Source of the DNA: Chryseobacterium indologenes
GTDB lineage: Bacteria; Bacteroidota; Bacteroidia; Flavobacteriales; Weeksellaceae
Assembly: GCA_001013295.1 (NCBI GenBank)
Contig: LAZY01000029.1
Location: forward strand, 28,080-92,079
Length of the DNA: 64,000 nucleotides
Direction of reading: 5' to 3'
Part shown: piece after piece, positions 46,444-55,718 of the stretch
How positions within the stretch are numbered: the first letter of the stretch is position 1
How the letters are laid out: the number at the start of each line of letters is the position of its first letter
The notes under the pieces: model-generated
Database searches by the model: none
Seen by the model: the letters and a program-made list of their open reading frames with translations, nothing else
What the model was told of the DNA's origin: nothing
Made by a program: the position numbers and the translations under genes

Positions 46444-47562
46444 ATGACAGAAGAACCTTCAGAAAGACTTTATGGACTGGATCACCTGAGAGCGGCGGCC
46501 ATTATACTGGTGTTAATGTATCATTACCGGGCATTTGAACATCCTTTATGGATTGATATTGTGGGAAGATTTGGCTGGACCGGAGTAGATTTATTTTTTG
46601 TCTTAAGCGGATTCCTGATTTCGGGTCAATTGTTTAAAGAAATTGATACCAAAGGGAGCCTTCGTTTAAAAACATTTTATATCAAACGTTTTTTCAGAAT
46701 CATTCCGCCTTATCTTTTTACCCTTTTCCTGTATTTTGCTATTCCTTTATTCAGAGAGCGGGAGGCATTATCTCCCTTATGGAAATTTTTGACATTTACC
46801 CAGAACTATGGTCTCAATGTCATTGACCGGGGAACCTTTTCTCATGCATGGTCACTATGTATTGAAGAACAGTTTTATCTTATTCTTCCTGTATTACTAC
46901 TTATCACAGCGAAAACCAGACGTTTTAAATATCTGCCCTTACTGATCATAGTTGTGATTGCTTTTTCAATAATGTCCAGACTGATAATATGGAATGAGTA
47001 CATGGCCACTTTGAAATCCGGTTCTCTGGACTTCTGGAGGTTATGGTATATGAAGATCTATTATCCCACACATACAAGGCTGGATGGGCTCAGTATCGGA
47101 GTTTTGATCGGATATTTAATGCAATATTCATCAGGATTTAAAAAATGGGTTCATCAGAACGGAAATTTGATCTTTCTGGGGGGAATGCTGCTGTTAGGAA
47201 TTTCCTTTTGGGTGTGCGATGATCAGGCTTCAGAGCGGGCTTCATTATTCGGATTTACCATCGTGGCGGTAAGCTATGGAATGATCGTGATGTCGGCGGT
47301 CTCAAAATCATCATTTCTTTATCAGTCGAAGTCTTATATAACCTCACAGCTGGCAGCTCTATCTTACGCTGTTTACCTTTCACACAAAGGAATTATTCAT
47401 ATGACTCAGGCTGTGCTTGAACGTTTTGATATTCAGGCATCGGGTCATATCAGTCTGGTTCTTTGTTTGCTGGCTTGTATTACAGGTGGAATTTTGTATC
47501 GGCTTCTGCTTGAAATCCCTTTTTCGCAGATTAAATTCCGGATATTAAAAAGAGAGAACTAG
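46444..47562 (+). CDS. Acyltransferase family 3 membrane protein (OafA/YrhL-like)
   Basis: A 372-residue integral membrane acyltransferase with about ten helices. YGLDHLRAAAIILVLMYHYR near the N terminus carries the catalytic His region, and FFVLSGFLISG and FYIKRFFRIIPPY are conserved. Such proteins transfer acetyl or other acyl groups to sugars of polysaccharides or lipids. ATG 46444 is preferred because the family starts close to the first helix; an in-frame ATG at 46393 adds seventeen residues. The substrate is unknown. It is divergent from the LytS/LytTR pair. Confidence 0.88.
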   Translation: MTEEPSERLYGLDHLRAAAIILVLMYHYRAFEHPLWIDIVGRFGWTGVDLFFVLSGFLISGQLFKEIDTKGSLRLKTFYIKRFFRIIPPYLFTLFLYFAIPLFREREALSPLWKFLTFTQNYGLNVIDRGTFSHAWSLCIEEQFYLILPVLLLITAKTRRFKYLPLLIIVVIAFSIMSRLIIWNEYMATLKSGSLDFWRLWYMKIYYPTHTRLDGLSIGVLIGYLMQYSSGFKKWVHQNGNLIFLGGMLLLGISFWVCDDQASERASLFGFTIVAVSYGMIVMSAVSKSSFLYQSKSYITSQLAALSYAVYLSHKGIIHMTQAVLERFDIQASGHISLVLCLLACITGGILYRLLLEIPFSQIKFRILKREN

Positions 47563-47573
47563 GTCGGGAAAAT

Positions 47574-47783
47574 TTATCTTACAGATTGGCTGAGTTCTTC
47601 CGTGGGCATTTTGGGGTCCCGTCCCCTTTCAAATCCTTGAATAAAAAGATAGATGGTCAGAAATACAATGCTGATGATGATACAGACCGACCACAGAATT
47701 TTTTGTTTTACCGGTATTTTTAGCCTTGATATAAACAAAACAGCCACAGCAGTCACTGAAAAAATAAATAATAGGATTCCCAT
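47574..47783 (-). CDS. Small two-helix membrane protein
   Basis: A 69-residue protein with two membrane helices (about 1-18, 28-50) and a charged tail (RGRDPKMPTEEL). No family recognised. It is convergent with the acyltransferase gene and follows the serine hydrolase gene by about 37 bp. It could be a real small protein, but nothing else supports it. Confidence 0.55.
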   Translation of the reverse strand: MGILLFIFSVTAVAVLFISRLKIPVKQKILWSVCIIISIVFLTIYLFIQGFERGRDPKMPTEELSQSVR

Positions 47784-47820
47784 AATCGACTAATATTTCT
47801 ATAAAAAATGGCCGTCATTA

Positions 47821-48849
47821 TTATTTCGAAGTCATACTTTTCAATACGGTATTTTTAATGGCAGCTTCCTGAAAGCTCCAGTTTTCACTCTTCTTAGGCA
47901 TTTGGTTTTCGAGAATAATTAAAGAGGTATCTGTAGAAGGAAAGTATACATTAAGACATGTAAATCCGTCTCCAAGACCGGTAACTCCATAATAATCCAG
48001 ACCGGCTTCTTTGATGAATCTCACATTATAACCAAATCCCATACTTTCTTTCCCGAAAACGTTATGTTGGGCAGTGGTAGAAGGAGTAAGCATCAGTTTC
48101 TGAAACTCCGGAGATAAAAGTTTTCCTTTAAAGAGGGCTTCATCCCACTTGGCAAGATCCTGTACAGTAGAAATGACCCCTGCTGCAGGGGCAATCTCTT
48201 GATTCAAAAACGATTCTTTCACTTTTTCAAACTGATTATTATCGCTTCTGTAGCCGGGTACAAGGGATTGATTATTCTTCACGTTATAGATAAAACTCTT
48301 GTCCATTTTCAGTTTTTTGAAAAGTGACTGGGCAAGTTCTGTAAAATCTTTGCCGGTTGTATTTTTAAGGATTTCTCCCAAAAGCATATAGGAAAGATTT
48401 CCGTACTTAAACTGTGAACCCGCTTTGAATGCAGCAGGTTTATCTGTATCTGTAATGCCATGCGTGTGATTCAGGAGATGATGTACAGTAACAGTATCGG
48501 CCCAGGACTGTGTAAGAGAAGGAAGATATTTCTTTACAGGAGTCTTCAGATTAAGCTTTCCCTGTTCTGCAGCCTGTAAAACCAAAACAGCAGTGATCTG
48601 TTTCGAGTTGGACATGATTTCGAACTGATCATCAGTCTTCAGAGGAATCTTCTTCTCAACATCTCTGTAGCCATTAGCTTTCAGGTATTGTATTTTACCC
48701 TTTTGAGAAACCAGAACAACACCATTGAAGGTGAGTGGAGAAGACGCTGTCATAATACTGTCGATCTTGTGGGTATAATTGGGTTTCTTTTGTGAAAAAA
48801 GAGGTGAGCTTAAAAATAGGATGAATAATATAAAAAAGGTCTTCTTCAT
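47821..48849 (-). CDS. Secreted serine hydrolase, beta-lactamase class C-like
   Basis: A 342-residue protein with a signal peptide (about 1-19). The SxxK motif is in IMSNSKQITAVL, and the Tyr motif is KYGNLSYMLLGEIL; these are the catalytic Ser-Lys and YxN. The family includes esterases, D-aminopeptidases and penicillin-binding proteins, all acting in the periplasm. The ATG at 48849 is used; a TTG two codons upstream is unlikely. Resistance function should not be assumed. Confidence 0.9.
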   Translation of the reverse strand: MKKTFFILFILFLSSPLFSQKKPNYTHKIDSIMTASSPLTFNGVVLVSQKGKIQYLKANGYRDVEKKIPLKTDDQFEIMSNSKQITAVLVLQAAEQGKLNLKTPVKKYLPSLTQSWADTVTVHHLLNHTHGITDTDKPAAFKAGSQFKYGNLSYMLLGEILKNTTGKDFTELAQSLFKKLKMDKSFIYNVKNNQSLVPGYRSDNNQFEKVKESFLNQEIAPAAGVISTVQDLAKWDEALFKGKLLSPEFQKLMLTPSTTAQHNVFGKESMGFGYNVRFIKEAGLDYYGVTGLGDGFTCLNVYFPSTDTSLIILENQMPKKSENWSFQEAAIKNTVLKSMTSK

Positions 48850-49434
48850 GGTCAATAGGGTTGTGAAACATTTTTGCTGTCAAATATATATATTTCCTGA
48901 CCTTGTTTTGAAAGATTGTGAAAATTTAAGAGATTAGTGATAATTTTTTTGAACAGAGAACGTTATAAAACTGTATTCTGATAGTTATGATGTTTAAAAA
49001 CTGAGATCAGGATTGAAGAATCAGGCTTTATCATTGACCCCTTATTTTTAACAGGAGATTCATTGAAAATACTGGTGGAATTTGAGCTTTCTGTGTTCCG
49101 TATCGGAATTCATTTTATCTGAGTCTTTTACTTATTATGACCAGAAGCATAAATAGACATCATAAAAGTTTGTATTTTTATGCTAAAAGCTTTGGATGGA
49201 CACAGCTTAAACTTAAAGAGCCCGAAAAATAGGAGCAGGATAAAAACTAGTTTTATTGAATATCAAATTGTATAGAATGGCATCATTTACAATAATGGTG
49301 TCATTTATTTTTACCTGAATTTTGCAGTCCTGGCCTAAGGGATAAATTAATAAGGGAAAAATAAATGATCTTCCTATTTTTATATTAAATTATCCGCCCG
49401 AATCCTTAACCTTTCAATAACAGATACTAATACT
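48850..49434. other. Intergenic region without a visible gene
   Basis: About 585 bp, AT-rich. Two similar direct units AATGGCATCATTTA and AATGGTGTCATTTA lie at about 49276-49307 (period 18). No clear promoter for the downstream gene. No ORF of convincing composition. Confidence 0.55.
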
Positions 49435-50757
49435 ATGAATGAAATGCGAAAGCGAATAGAAAAATATACAGAGACAAGATTAGTTCTTGTGGGTAAAATA
49501 ATTTTTAAGCTACTGACATCCGTAATGCTGCTGGTGTCTGTTTCAGGATGGGGGCAGACTCATGATTCCGCATTTGAAAGTATATACAGGCAGATAAAAC
49601 AGAAGAATTTTTTCAAGGCCCGGGATCTTTTTAAAGGAACAGAGAAAAAATTATCCGTAAATGATAAGTATTTTATAGAAGCTATTCTTGATAATGCTTT
49701 TAACAAACCGGAGGAGTCTAATCGTAAGATATTGAAATTTCTGGCTGCTGAAAAAGAGTTTTCGGATTCTCTGATGCCTAAGATTTTGCATATTAAGGAA
49801 GACAACTGTATGAAACGCAGCGACTATGCCGGAGCAAAAAATGCAGTAGAGGAAGCACTCCACAAATACGATCATCTGCTTACAGAAGAAGAAAGAACTG
49901 ATCTGAAAAATAATCTCAAGATCTGGACGGCACTGGAGAAACAGCCGGCACAGAAGATTACCAAAAATGGAAATACCCGTCTGAAAATGCAAAAAGATGC
50001 TGCGAATCTGAAAAACCTGAAAGTGAAGACAAAAGAAGATTCTATGAACTTTATTTTTGATACCGGAGCCAATATATCTACGATTTCTGCTACAGCTGCC
50101 AGACGGTTAAAAATGAACATTATTCCTGCAGATATTGATGTGAATGCCATCACCGGTATTGCCGTAAAGGCAGATCTTGCAGTCTGTGAAAAACTGATGT
50201 TGGGAAATATTACGATTGAAAATGCGGTATTCCTGGTTCTTGCAGACAAGGAGCTTAGTTTTCCGCAGATCAGCTATCAGATTAACGGAATTCTTGGATT
50301 TCCGGTGATAGAGGCTCTAAAGGAAGTACAGCTGACGCAGGATGATTATTTTATGGTTCCTGATCAGGAAACAAAAATAAGCGGAACTTCCAATATGGCT
50401 ATTGGCGGACTGACTCCGCTTATCTTTGTGGATGGTCAGCATTTTACCTTTGATACCGGTGCAGATCATACCATTTTATACGCTCCCTTTTATGAAAAAA
50501 ATAAAAAAAGTATTGACCGACAATACAAGCTCACCAGAATCAGTATGGGTGGGGCAGGAGGAAAGGTTGAATATGATGGGTTTAAAATAAATCACACCTT
50601 TCATATATTGGGAAAACAGGTGCCTCTGAAAAATGTCAGCCTGTTGAAATCCAGGATCAATAAAGAAGATGTTTACGGAAATATAGGTCAGGATGTGATC
50701 CGCCAGTTCAAAAAAATGACCCTGAACTTTGATCAGATGTTCATTAAATTTGATTGA
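49435..50757 (+). CDS. Secreted bilobed retropepsin-like aspartic protease
   Basis: A 440-residue protein with a signal-like N terminus (hydrophobic about 24-40, ending WGQ) and a helical region to about 170. Then come two lobes, each with an aspartic-protease signature: DTGA at 209-212 with downstream ILGFPVI, and DTGA at 340-343 with downstream NIGQDVI. Retroviral-type pepsins act as homodimers with one DTG per subunit; here both halves are in one chain, as in pepsin. The family (retropepsin-like/gag-polyprotein aspartyl protease) is established in bacteria; the substrate is unknown. A terminator follows immediately. Confidence 0.82.
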   Translation: MNEMRKRIEKYTETRLVLVGKIIFKLLTSVMLLVSVSGWGQTHDSAFESIYRQIKQKNFFKARDLFKGTEKKLSVNDKYFIEAILDNAFNKPEESNRKILKFLAAEKEFSDSLMPKILHIKEDNCMKRSDYAGAKNAVEEALHKYDHLLTEEERTDLKNNLKIWTALEKQPAQKITKNGNTRLKMQKDAANLKNLKVKTKEDSMNFIFDTGANISTISATAARRLKMNIIPADIDVNAITGIAVKADLAVCEKLMLGNITIENAVFLVLADKELSFPQISYQINGILGFPVIEALKEVQLTQDDYFMVPDQETKISGTSNMAIGGLTPLIFVDGQHFTFDTGADHTILYAPFYEKNKKSIDRQYKLTRISMGGAGGKVEYDGFKINHTFHILGKQVPLKNVSLLKSRINKEDVYGNIGQDVIRQFKKMTLNFDQMFIKFD

Positions 50758-50766
50758 AGATAAAAC

Positions 50767-50800
50767 ATAAAACCCACTTCGTTTCGGAAGTGGGTTTTAT
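50767..50800. terminator. Bidirectional terminator between convergent genes
   Basis: Perfect 14-base arms (ATAAAACCCACTTC and complement) around six bases, T-rich on both strands. Confidence 0.88.
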
Positions 50801-50817
50801 TATATAGTCTGAGATTA

Positions 50818-51357
50818 TTACGGTTTCCAGAAAGACCATTTGCTGCCGTTGTAAACAGCTAAACGTTTCGCTCCTGCTTTATTCACGTAAACCATCATTC
50901 CTGGTGAAGGGCTTGGAATATTCTGTACATCAGCTACAATGGGCAGAACCATTGATTTGGTCGTAGATTCTAAAACCAGAACTCCATTAGCTGTGCTGGA
51001 TTTGGCCCCTACAATTACTTTTGCAGATGGAAATTCCGATACTTGTGCAGCAGTGGGCTGAGTTGCTAAGGTACTTGTAATATTCGAGTCTTGTCCGCTT
51101 AAGTCTACCCATGCACCGTTGTAGTATTTTATACGGGCTTTGGTAGGGTCGGTAGCATCAAGAAGTAGTGTTCCTTCGGCCGGAGTAGCAGGAAGAGTTC
51201 GTACATAAGGCAAGATAAGTCCTTTGTTCTGGTTCGCAGGAAATTCTAAGAGAACAGATGTTTTTACAGCGGCTGTACCGATAGCATTCCCAATCACAAC
51301 CTGGGCATTTGATAGAGCTGTTGCTCCTATAAAGATCGTTAATAGTATTTTTTTCAT
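50818..51357 (-). CDS. Secreted surface protein with C-terminal GMMVY module
   Basis: A 179-residue protein with a signal peptide (about 1-18, ending SNAQ) and beta-rich, Ala/Thr/Pro-rich sequence. Near the end, PGMMVYVNKAGAKRLAVYNGSKWSFW matches the C-terminal module of the next gene upstream, PQEGMMVYDTTAKCLKLYDGTSWNCF, quoted in part (GMMVY, VYNGSKW). The module is seen in many secreted Bacteroidota proteins; function unknown. It lies 43 bp after the larger surface-protein gene and probably shares its transcript. Confidence 0.72.
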   Translation of the reverse strand: MKKILLTIFIGATALSNAQVVIGNAIGTAAVKTSVLLEFPANQNKGLILPYVRTLPATPAEGTLLLDATDPTKARIKYYNGAWVDLSGQDSNITSTLATQPTAAQVSEFPSAKVIVGAKSSTANGVLVLESTTKSMVLPIVADVQNIPSPSPGMMVYVNKAGAKRLAVYNGSKWSFWKP

Positions 51358-51400
51358 TTTCTTTAAATTTTTAATTCGATGGCGATGATACTATATAAAT

Positions 51401-52855
51401 TTATGGACAGGTTGGAGTACTGAAGCAGTTCCATGAGGTTCCGTCGTATAATTTCAGGCATTTTGCCGTTGTGTCATAGACCATCATGCCTTCTTGTGGA
51501 GATACAATAGCGTTGACCTGAAGTGTGGTTAATCTGTTGATAACGAATCCCTGAGTATTTGATTCCAAAACAGCATGAGCTGATTTTCTCAGCATTGGCC
51601 AGCTGTTGCTGTTACCTCCCGCTCTTTTTAAAAGGGTAATACCAAACTTAGAGTCTACCCCTGCAGTTCCGGTATTGGCGTCATCATAGCATATACATCT
51701 CTGGATGATATAATTATTGGTAGTAGGATAATACGTGTCACCAAATACAGGAGATGATGTTGAAACAAAATTGCTGGTTGAACCATTTGTTCCCTGTTGC
51801 TTGATCTCAAACTTAAAGGTTTCGTTAGGTTCATCAATTCCGTCATTGACTGATGCTATATTAATGGCGATTCCATCTTCGTCGTTATTGGGACTTGCAT
51901 ACCCTGGAATAACACCCCCGTCATAGTTCCCTGGTGGGATGGTAATCAGGTAGATTGTACTTCCCGGAGTATGGGAGATTGTTGGTGTACCGTTGGAGTT
52001 GGCAACCGGAGTTAAAGTAATGTCACTATCTGTAGCAAATGCAGTACCATTCGCCGGGTCTACCAATTGAACAGCTACTGTTGTGCCCGCTGCTACAGCA
52101 CCACTGATTCTTAAAAACAGGTTACCGTTGCTTGAACCTTCACAAGATGATAATGCATTAGAGAATTTTAAGTCAATAAGCGGATTCAGCGAGATTCTGA
52201 TGTCATCCAAAAAGTTTCCTAAACCTGGAGCTCCACCGTCAACCAACGCTCTGAACCCCACACGGTAAACACCTGAAGCTCCTGTAAAAGTATAAGTACC
52301 CTGATAATTGGTCCAGTTGGTCATACTTGCAGGGGTAGTGGTTGATCTTACTGTAGCAATATTTACCTGATTCTGATTCTCAATAACCATTGCTGCCTGT
52401 TCCGCTGTACGGGATCTTGCTCTGTGCATGAAAGAATACGTAATAATGTCACCCGTTGCCAGGTACATATTCTGGTAAATCATTGAACTGACGAATGCAT
52501 TCAGCTCAACAAAGTTAGTTCCCTGTGAAGCATTGACTCCGTTGAATCCTGAACCCCATACTTCAATAGGGTGACAGTCTCCGGAACCACCGGCAGAACA
52601 AGCACCTGCCTGTGTAGGGTGTGATGTATACCATGGGGAAGTTACCGGAGCTCCGGCATCAAAGGTCGCCCCAAATCCAAAATTCGCATCAAGCTGGTTG
52701 ACTGTACCATTGGGCATTCCAAACTCAAGGCCGGGATTGACAACAACTCTTGTCTGTGCAAAACCGGTTTGCGAAAAAAGCGAAAGAAATAAAGCCGTAA
52801 AGGCCAATCTTTTTGCATTCAATGAAAAGAGGGGTGTTCTGATAGATGTTTTCAT
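51401..52855 (-). CDS. Large secreted surface protein with jelly-roll and GMMVY modules
   Basis: A 484-residue protein with a signal peptide (about 1-33, ending TGFAQ). Residues 35-220 look like a carbohydrate-binding or adhesin jelly roll (NPGLEFGMPNG, FVELNAF, RVGFRALVDGG). A middle segment with repeated Asp-rich turns (NNDEDGIAIN, NDGIDEPNETFKF) resembles Calx-beta-type Ca-binding folds. The C terminus has the GMMVYDTTAKCLKLYDG module. There is no T9SS sorting domain. Function unknown; adhesion or surface binding is a guess. Confidence 0.75.
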   Translation of the reverse strand: MKTSIRTPLFSLNAKRLAFTALFLSLFSQTGFAQTRVVVNPGLEFGMPNGTVNQLDANFGFGATFDAGAPVTSPWYTSHPTQAGACSAGGSGDCHPIEVWGSGFNGVNASQGTNFVELNAFVSSMIYQNMYLATGDIITYSFMHRARSRTAEQAAMVIENQNQVNIATVRSTTTPASMTNWTNYQGTYTFTGASGVYRVGFRALVDGGAPGLGNFLDDIRISLNPLIDLKFSNALSSCEGSSNGNLFLRISGAVAAGTTVAVQLVDPANGTAFATDSDITLTPVANSNGTPTISHTPGSTIYLITIPPGNYDGGVIPGYASPNNDEDGIAINIASVNDGIDEPNETFKFEIKQQGTNGSTSNFVSTSSPVFGDTYYPTTNNYIIQRCICYDDANTGTAGVDSKFGITLLKRAGGNSNSWPMLRKSAHAVLESNTQGFVINRLTTLQVNAIVSPQEGMMVYDTTAKCLKLYDGTSWNCFSTPTCP

Positions 52856-53396
52856 AATTATATGCTGTTTTGTGCAAATACCAACGTGTGCATTTTAAAA
52901 AGGTTTTTTTGAGAAAGAATCTTTTAGGAAAATAAGTGAGATGGGGAAATATGAAAAATATTCATATTTAAAAATGTTAAAATATTCCGTATTTGTGTTT
53001 GTATGGAAATAATTTTCTCAAGTATAAAGGTTTATTTTCACAAAAGTAGTAAAAATAAATAATTACACCTCCTATTTTAATATATATAATTTGTTGTAAT
53101 ACAAGTGTTTTATATCATATTGCAAAAAAAGAATAATATAATTATCTTAGACTTATTTTTATCTGCATATTTTTTCTTAGCCCTATCTTAGGATTTTAGC
53201 CCAATCGTTGTATTTTATTAAATTTTTTATTAAAATTGGCGAAAATCTTTGCTGATCCTAAAAAATGAGTTCCCTCATCAATAGCTTTTATTAAACATTT
53301 AATCAGAAAAGCATACGGCTGTAATTTTATCAGCAATTTTTTTATAAATTGACGGATATTAAACAGGCAACACTCAGCTGATCCTGACAAATTATT
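52856..53396. other. Long AT-rich intergenic region without a visible gene
   Basis: About 541 bp between divergent genes. Strongly AT-rich, with A/T runs around 53045-53160. I see no convincing ORF; a minus-strand reading frame at 53196-53405 has no supporting features. No consensus promoter was found. Confidence 0.55.
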
Positions 53397-53951
53397 ATGA
53401 GGCACAGAGTTTTATCCATTGGTTTTAGTCTGAATTCATTTTACCTTTCGTTTTTATACTTCCGTTTGTTTTGGCTCTCGGATGGTAAAGAAACAGCGGA
53501 ACTTCTGACGTATAAGTATATGTTGTACTCCGTTTTTTTAGTTTATCCCTTATTTATATTTTCAACATTTATTTTCTCTAAAGGGATTAAAGCAAATTTT
53601 TTTCTGAGATTACTGATATGGCTGATGTGTCTTTCCGGTCCTGTTCTCTATTTCTATACCTTTGATCTGTTTGATCAGAAAGAGCTTTTTTATGGATACG
53701 TAATGATTCTTATTCAATGTATGTTCCAGTCACTGATGGTGAAGGATGAAGAAATGACAGCGCGGATTGCCGGAGTTTTTGCTGCAAAATTATTGTTGTG
53801 GTTTGTGGTTTTGCTGTTGTCTATGTTCTCACTTATATTCTATTCGAATAGAGACATTCTTACGAATATGCTGGCCGGAGGACTGTTTTATTTGTGTGCT
53901 GGAATTCTGGATATTCTGATCGGTAAATATAAATTTTTGTCTGAAAAATAA
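53397..53951 (+). CDS. Multi-helix membrane protein, unknown function
   Basis: A 184-residue protein with about five hydrophobic segments (10-28, 43-63, 70-90, 95-112, 128-172). No family recognised. It stands alone between the surface-protein genes and the SusD operon on the opposite strand. Confidence 0.68.
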   Translation: MRHRVLSIGFSLNSFYLSFLYFRLFWLSDGKETAELLTYKYMLYSVFLVYPLFIFSTFIFSKGIKANFFLRLLIWLMCLSGPVLYFYTFDLFDQKELFYGYVMILIQCMFQSLMVKDEEMTARIAGVFAAKLLLWFVVLLLSMFSLIFYSNRDILTNMLAGGLFYLCAGILDILIGKYKFLSEK

Positions 53952-54071
53952 AAGCAGCTGATACCAGATTTTGTATTTTTCAACTACAACTACTAAAGTA
54001 AAAAGGGAGGTAGCTTTGAGGAAAAGATCAAAAAATATTTAGTTAGAATCTCACTTCTCTGAAGATTTTTT

Positions 54072-54102
54072 TGCCACAGATGCACGAATTCTTTTATTCG
54101 TG
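54072..54102. repeat. Degenerate copy of the inverted-repeat element at 62261
   Basis: TGCCACAGATGCACGAAT (54072-54089) differs from the 62261 arm by a short substitution, and CACGAAT/ATTCGTG form a perfect 7-base hairpin (54083-54089, 54096-54102). It looks like the two arms collapsed together. Confidence 0.7.
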
Positions 54103-54166
54103 ACTATTAATAAAGGTTTTTCTTCAGAAACTGTACAATCATATTCCTTAGGTAGGTAGATCAAAC

Positions 54167-54194
54167 AAGAGGCGGTCTCATGAGACCGCCTCTT
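54167..54194. terminator. 28-base perfect palindrome, probable terminator of susD
   Basis: AAGAGGCGGTCTCA followed directly by its complement. It lies 52 bp after the susD stop codon on the minus strand; few T follow on that side, so termination strength is uncertain. Confidence 0.65.
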
Positions 54195-54245
54195 CTTCAA
54201 AATATATTAAAATTTGTTGTGCTTTTCAGCTAATGTTCTTTTTAT

Positions 54246-55709
54246 TTACTCATTCTGCTTGATTTGTGGGTTATTATTAATCTCTTTATTCGGGATCTGG
54301 AATCTGAATTTATCCGGTGTGAGGTTAAACCTTCCAAAAGTATGGTTGGTGCCCGGATATATCCTTTCCAGAGGGGTATTTAATCTTTTCATATCAAACC
54401 ATGCATAGCCTTCACCCCAAAGCTCTATTCTTTTTTGAAGAACGATCTCATTGATGAGCTCAATGCCTGATTTTGATGATAATAGATAGTTTTTATCTCT
54501 TTTGGAGGTAATGTCAAACAGGATCTGTCTGGCTTCAGCCTCTCTTCCCTGTCTCGCAAGAGCTTCAGCTTCTATATAATAAAGAGAAGAGGCTCTGATG
54601 TAGATATAATCTCCTTCAAAAAGGCTTGGGTCCTTAAACTTCCAGCTTACATAGGCCGGATAATTTTTTGTTTTTCCATTGAAAGTATAAGAAGCATTCT
54701 GGCTGCCATTAAATACTTTTTTACGGTAATCCGTTGCCGGGATGGCTTCATAAAGACGTTTGTCGATAAGCTTTCTGATCTGGGCCGCACCGGCATAGCC
54801 TTCATTTGTATTATCAAACATTGAGAAGAACGAAGCATAATAATTTCCGATACTCATCGTAGAAACATTATTATGAAAACCCCATATCACTTCAGGATTA
54901 TTGATATTCGAAAATCCGGTGGTGGTGTAGTCGTCTTCAGTCATCAGAGCAATTCCCTGCTTACCTTCTGCTGCATATTTTCCGGCCTTTACATAGTCTC
55001 CTGTCTGCAAAAATACCTCAGCAGCGATGGCTTTGGCTGTTCTTTGGTCAATCTGGGCTCTTGACGGGCGTGCAAAACTGTCCAGAAGTACAATAGACTC
55101 TTCAATATCTTTGATGATCTGTCCGTAAACCTCGGATACCGTAGATCTTGGAAGTCCCTGGCTTTGGTTGCTGGCGGTGAGGACAAGAGGAAGTCCCGGA
55201 TCAGATGGATGTCCTTTATAATCATTAGCATAGAAACGAACCAGATAAAAATAAGAATAGGCCCTCAGCGCAAGCAATTGTCCTTTGATAGCTCTGTTCT
55301 TTGCACTTGTATCTGTCTGAAGATCGTCAAGTAGTTTGTTGATAATAAATATTCTGGCGTAGAACGTTGTCCATACAATCTCTGAAGCCAGATTACTGGC
55401 ATTGGTTGCTTCATAATTATAAAACATTCCCAGGTGCTGATTGGTCGCCTGAATCACATCATTAGACATCAGGTCGGCTCCTGCCTTGATGGCCATGATC
55501 CCGAAATCTGAGTGAGAAGTTGTTCCTCCGGCACCGTTACTTCTGAGATCAAGATAAATTCCGCCTAATATCTTTTCAGGTTTAGACTGATCATCATTCA
55601 GCTGTTCACCGGAAATGTCTCCTTCCGGCAATGTATTCAGATCACTGGAGCAGCTATTGATCACTGTGGTAATGGCAATAGCGGCTATAAAGTATTTTAT
55701 TCTTTTCAT
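54246..55709 (-). CDS. SusD/RagB family outer-membrane lipoprotein
   Basis: A 487-residue protein with a lipoprotein signal (about 1-19, lipobox VINSC, Cys20). The SusD landmarks follow: LNTLPEG at the N terminus, LRAYSYFYLVRFY in the TPR region and ELWGEGYAWFDMKRLN near the C terminus. SusD proteins sit on the SusC barrel and capture glycans or other nutrients. The gene lies 9 bp after susC. No glycoside hydrolase, sulfatase or peptidase is adjacent, so the nutrient is unknown. Confidence 0.95.
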   Translation of the reverse strand: MKRIKYFIAAIAITTVINSCSSDLNTLPEGDISGEQLNDDQSKPEKILGGIYLDLRSNGAGGTTSHSDFGIMAIKAGADLMSNDVIQATNQHLGMFYNYEATNASNLASEIVWTTFYARIFIINKLLDDLQTDTSAKNRAIKGQLLALRAYSYFYLVRFYANDYKGHPSDPGLPLVLTASNQSQGLPRSTVSEVYGQIIKDIEESIVLLDSFARPSRAQIDQRTAKAIAAEVFLQTGDYVKAGKYAAEGKQGIALMTEDDYTTTGFSNINNPEVIWGFHNNVSTMSIGNYYASFFSMFDNTNEGYAGAAQIRKLIDKRLYEAIPATDYRKKVFNGSQNASYTFNGKTKNYPAYVSWKFKDPSLFEGDYIYIRASSLYYIEAEALARQGREAEARQILFDITSKRDKNYLLSSKSGIELINEIVLQKRIELWGEGYAWFDMKRLNTPLERIYPGTNHTFGRFNLTPDKFRFQIPNKEINNNPQIKQNE

Positions 55710-55718
55710 TGTTTTCTT

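Noticed and set aside
47821..48849. Beta-lactamase resistance gene
   Set aside because: SxxK and YxN are shared by many esterases and peptidases; there is no class C-specific KTG evidence that I can place.
53196..53405. Minus-strand 69-residue frame in the long intergenic region
   Set aside because: It overlaps the start of the plus-strand membrane protein gene and lacks coding-like composition.
54167..54194. 28-base palindrome as an attachment or recombination site
   Set aside because: It lies just after the susD stop where a terminator is expected, and no integrase or second copy is visible.
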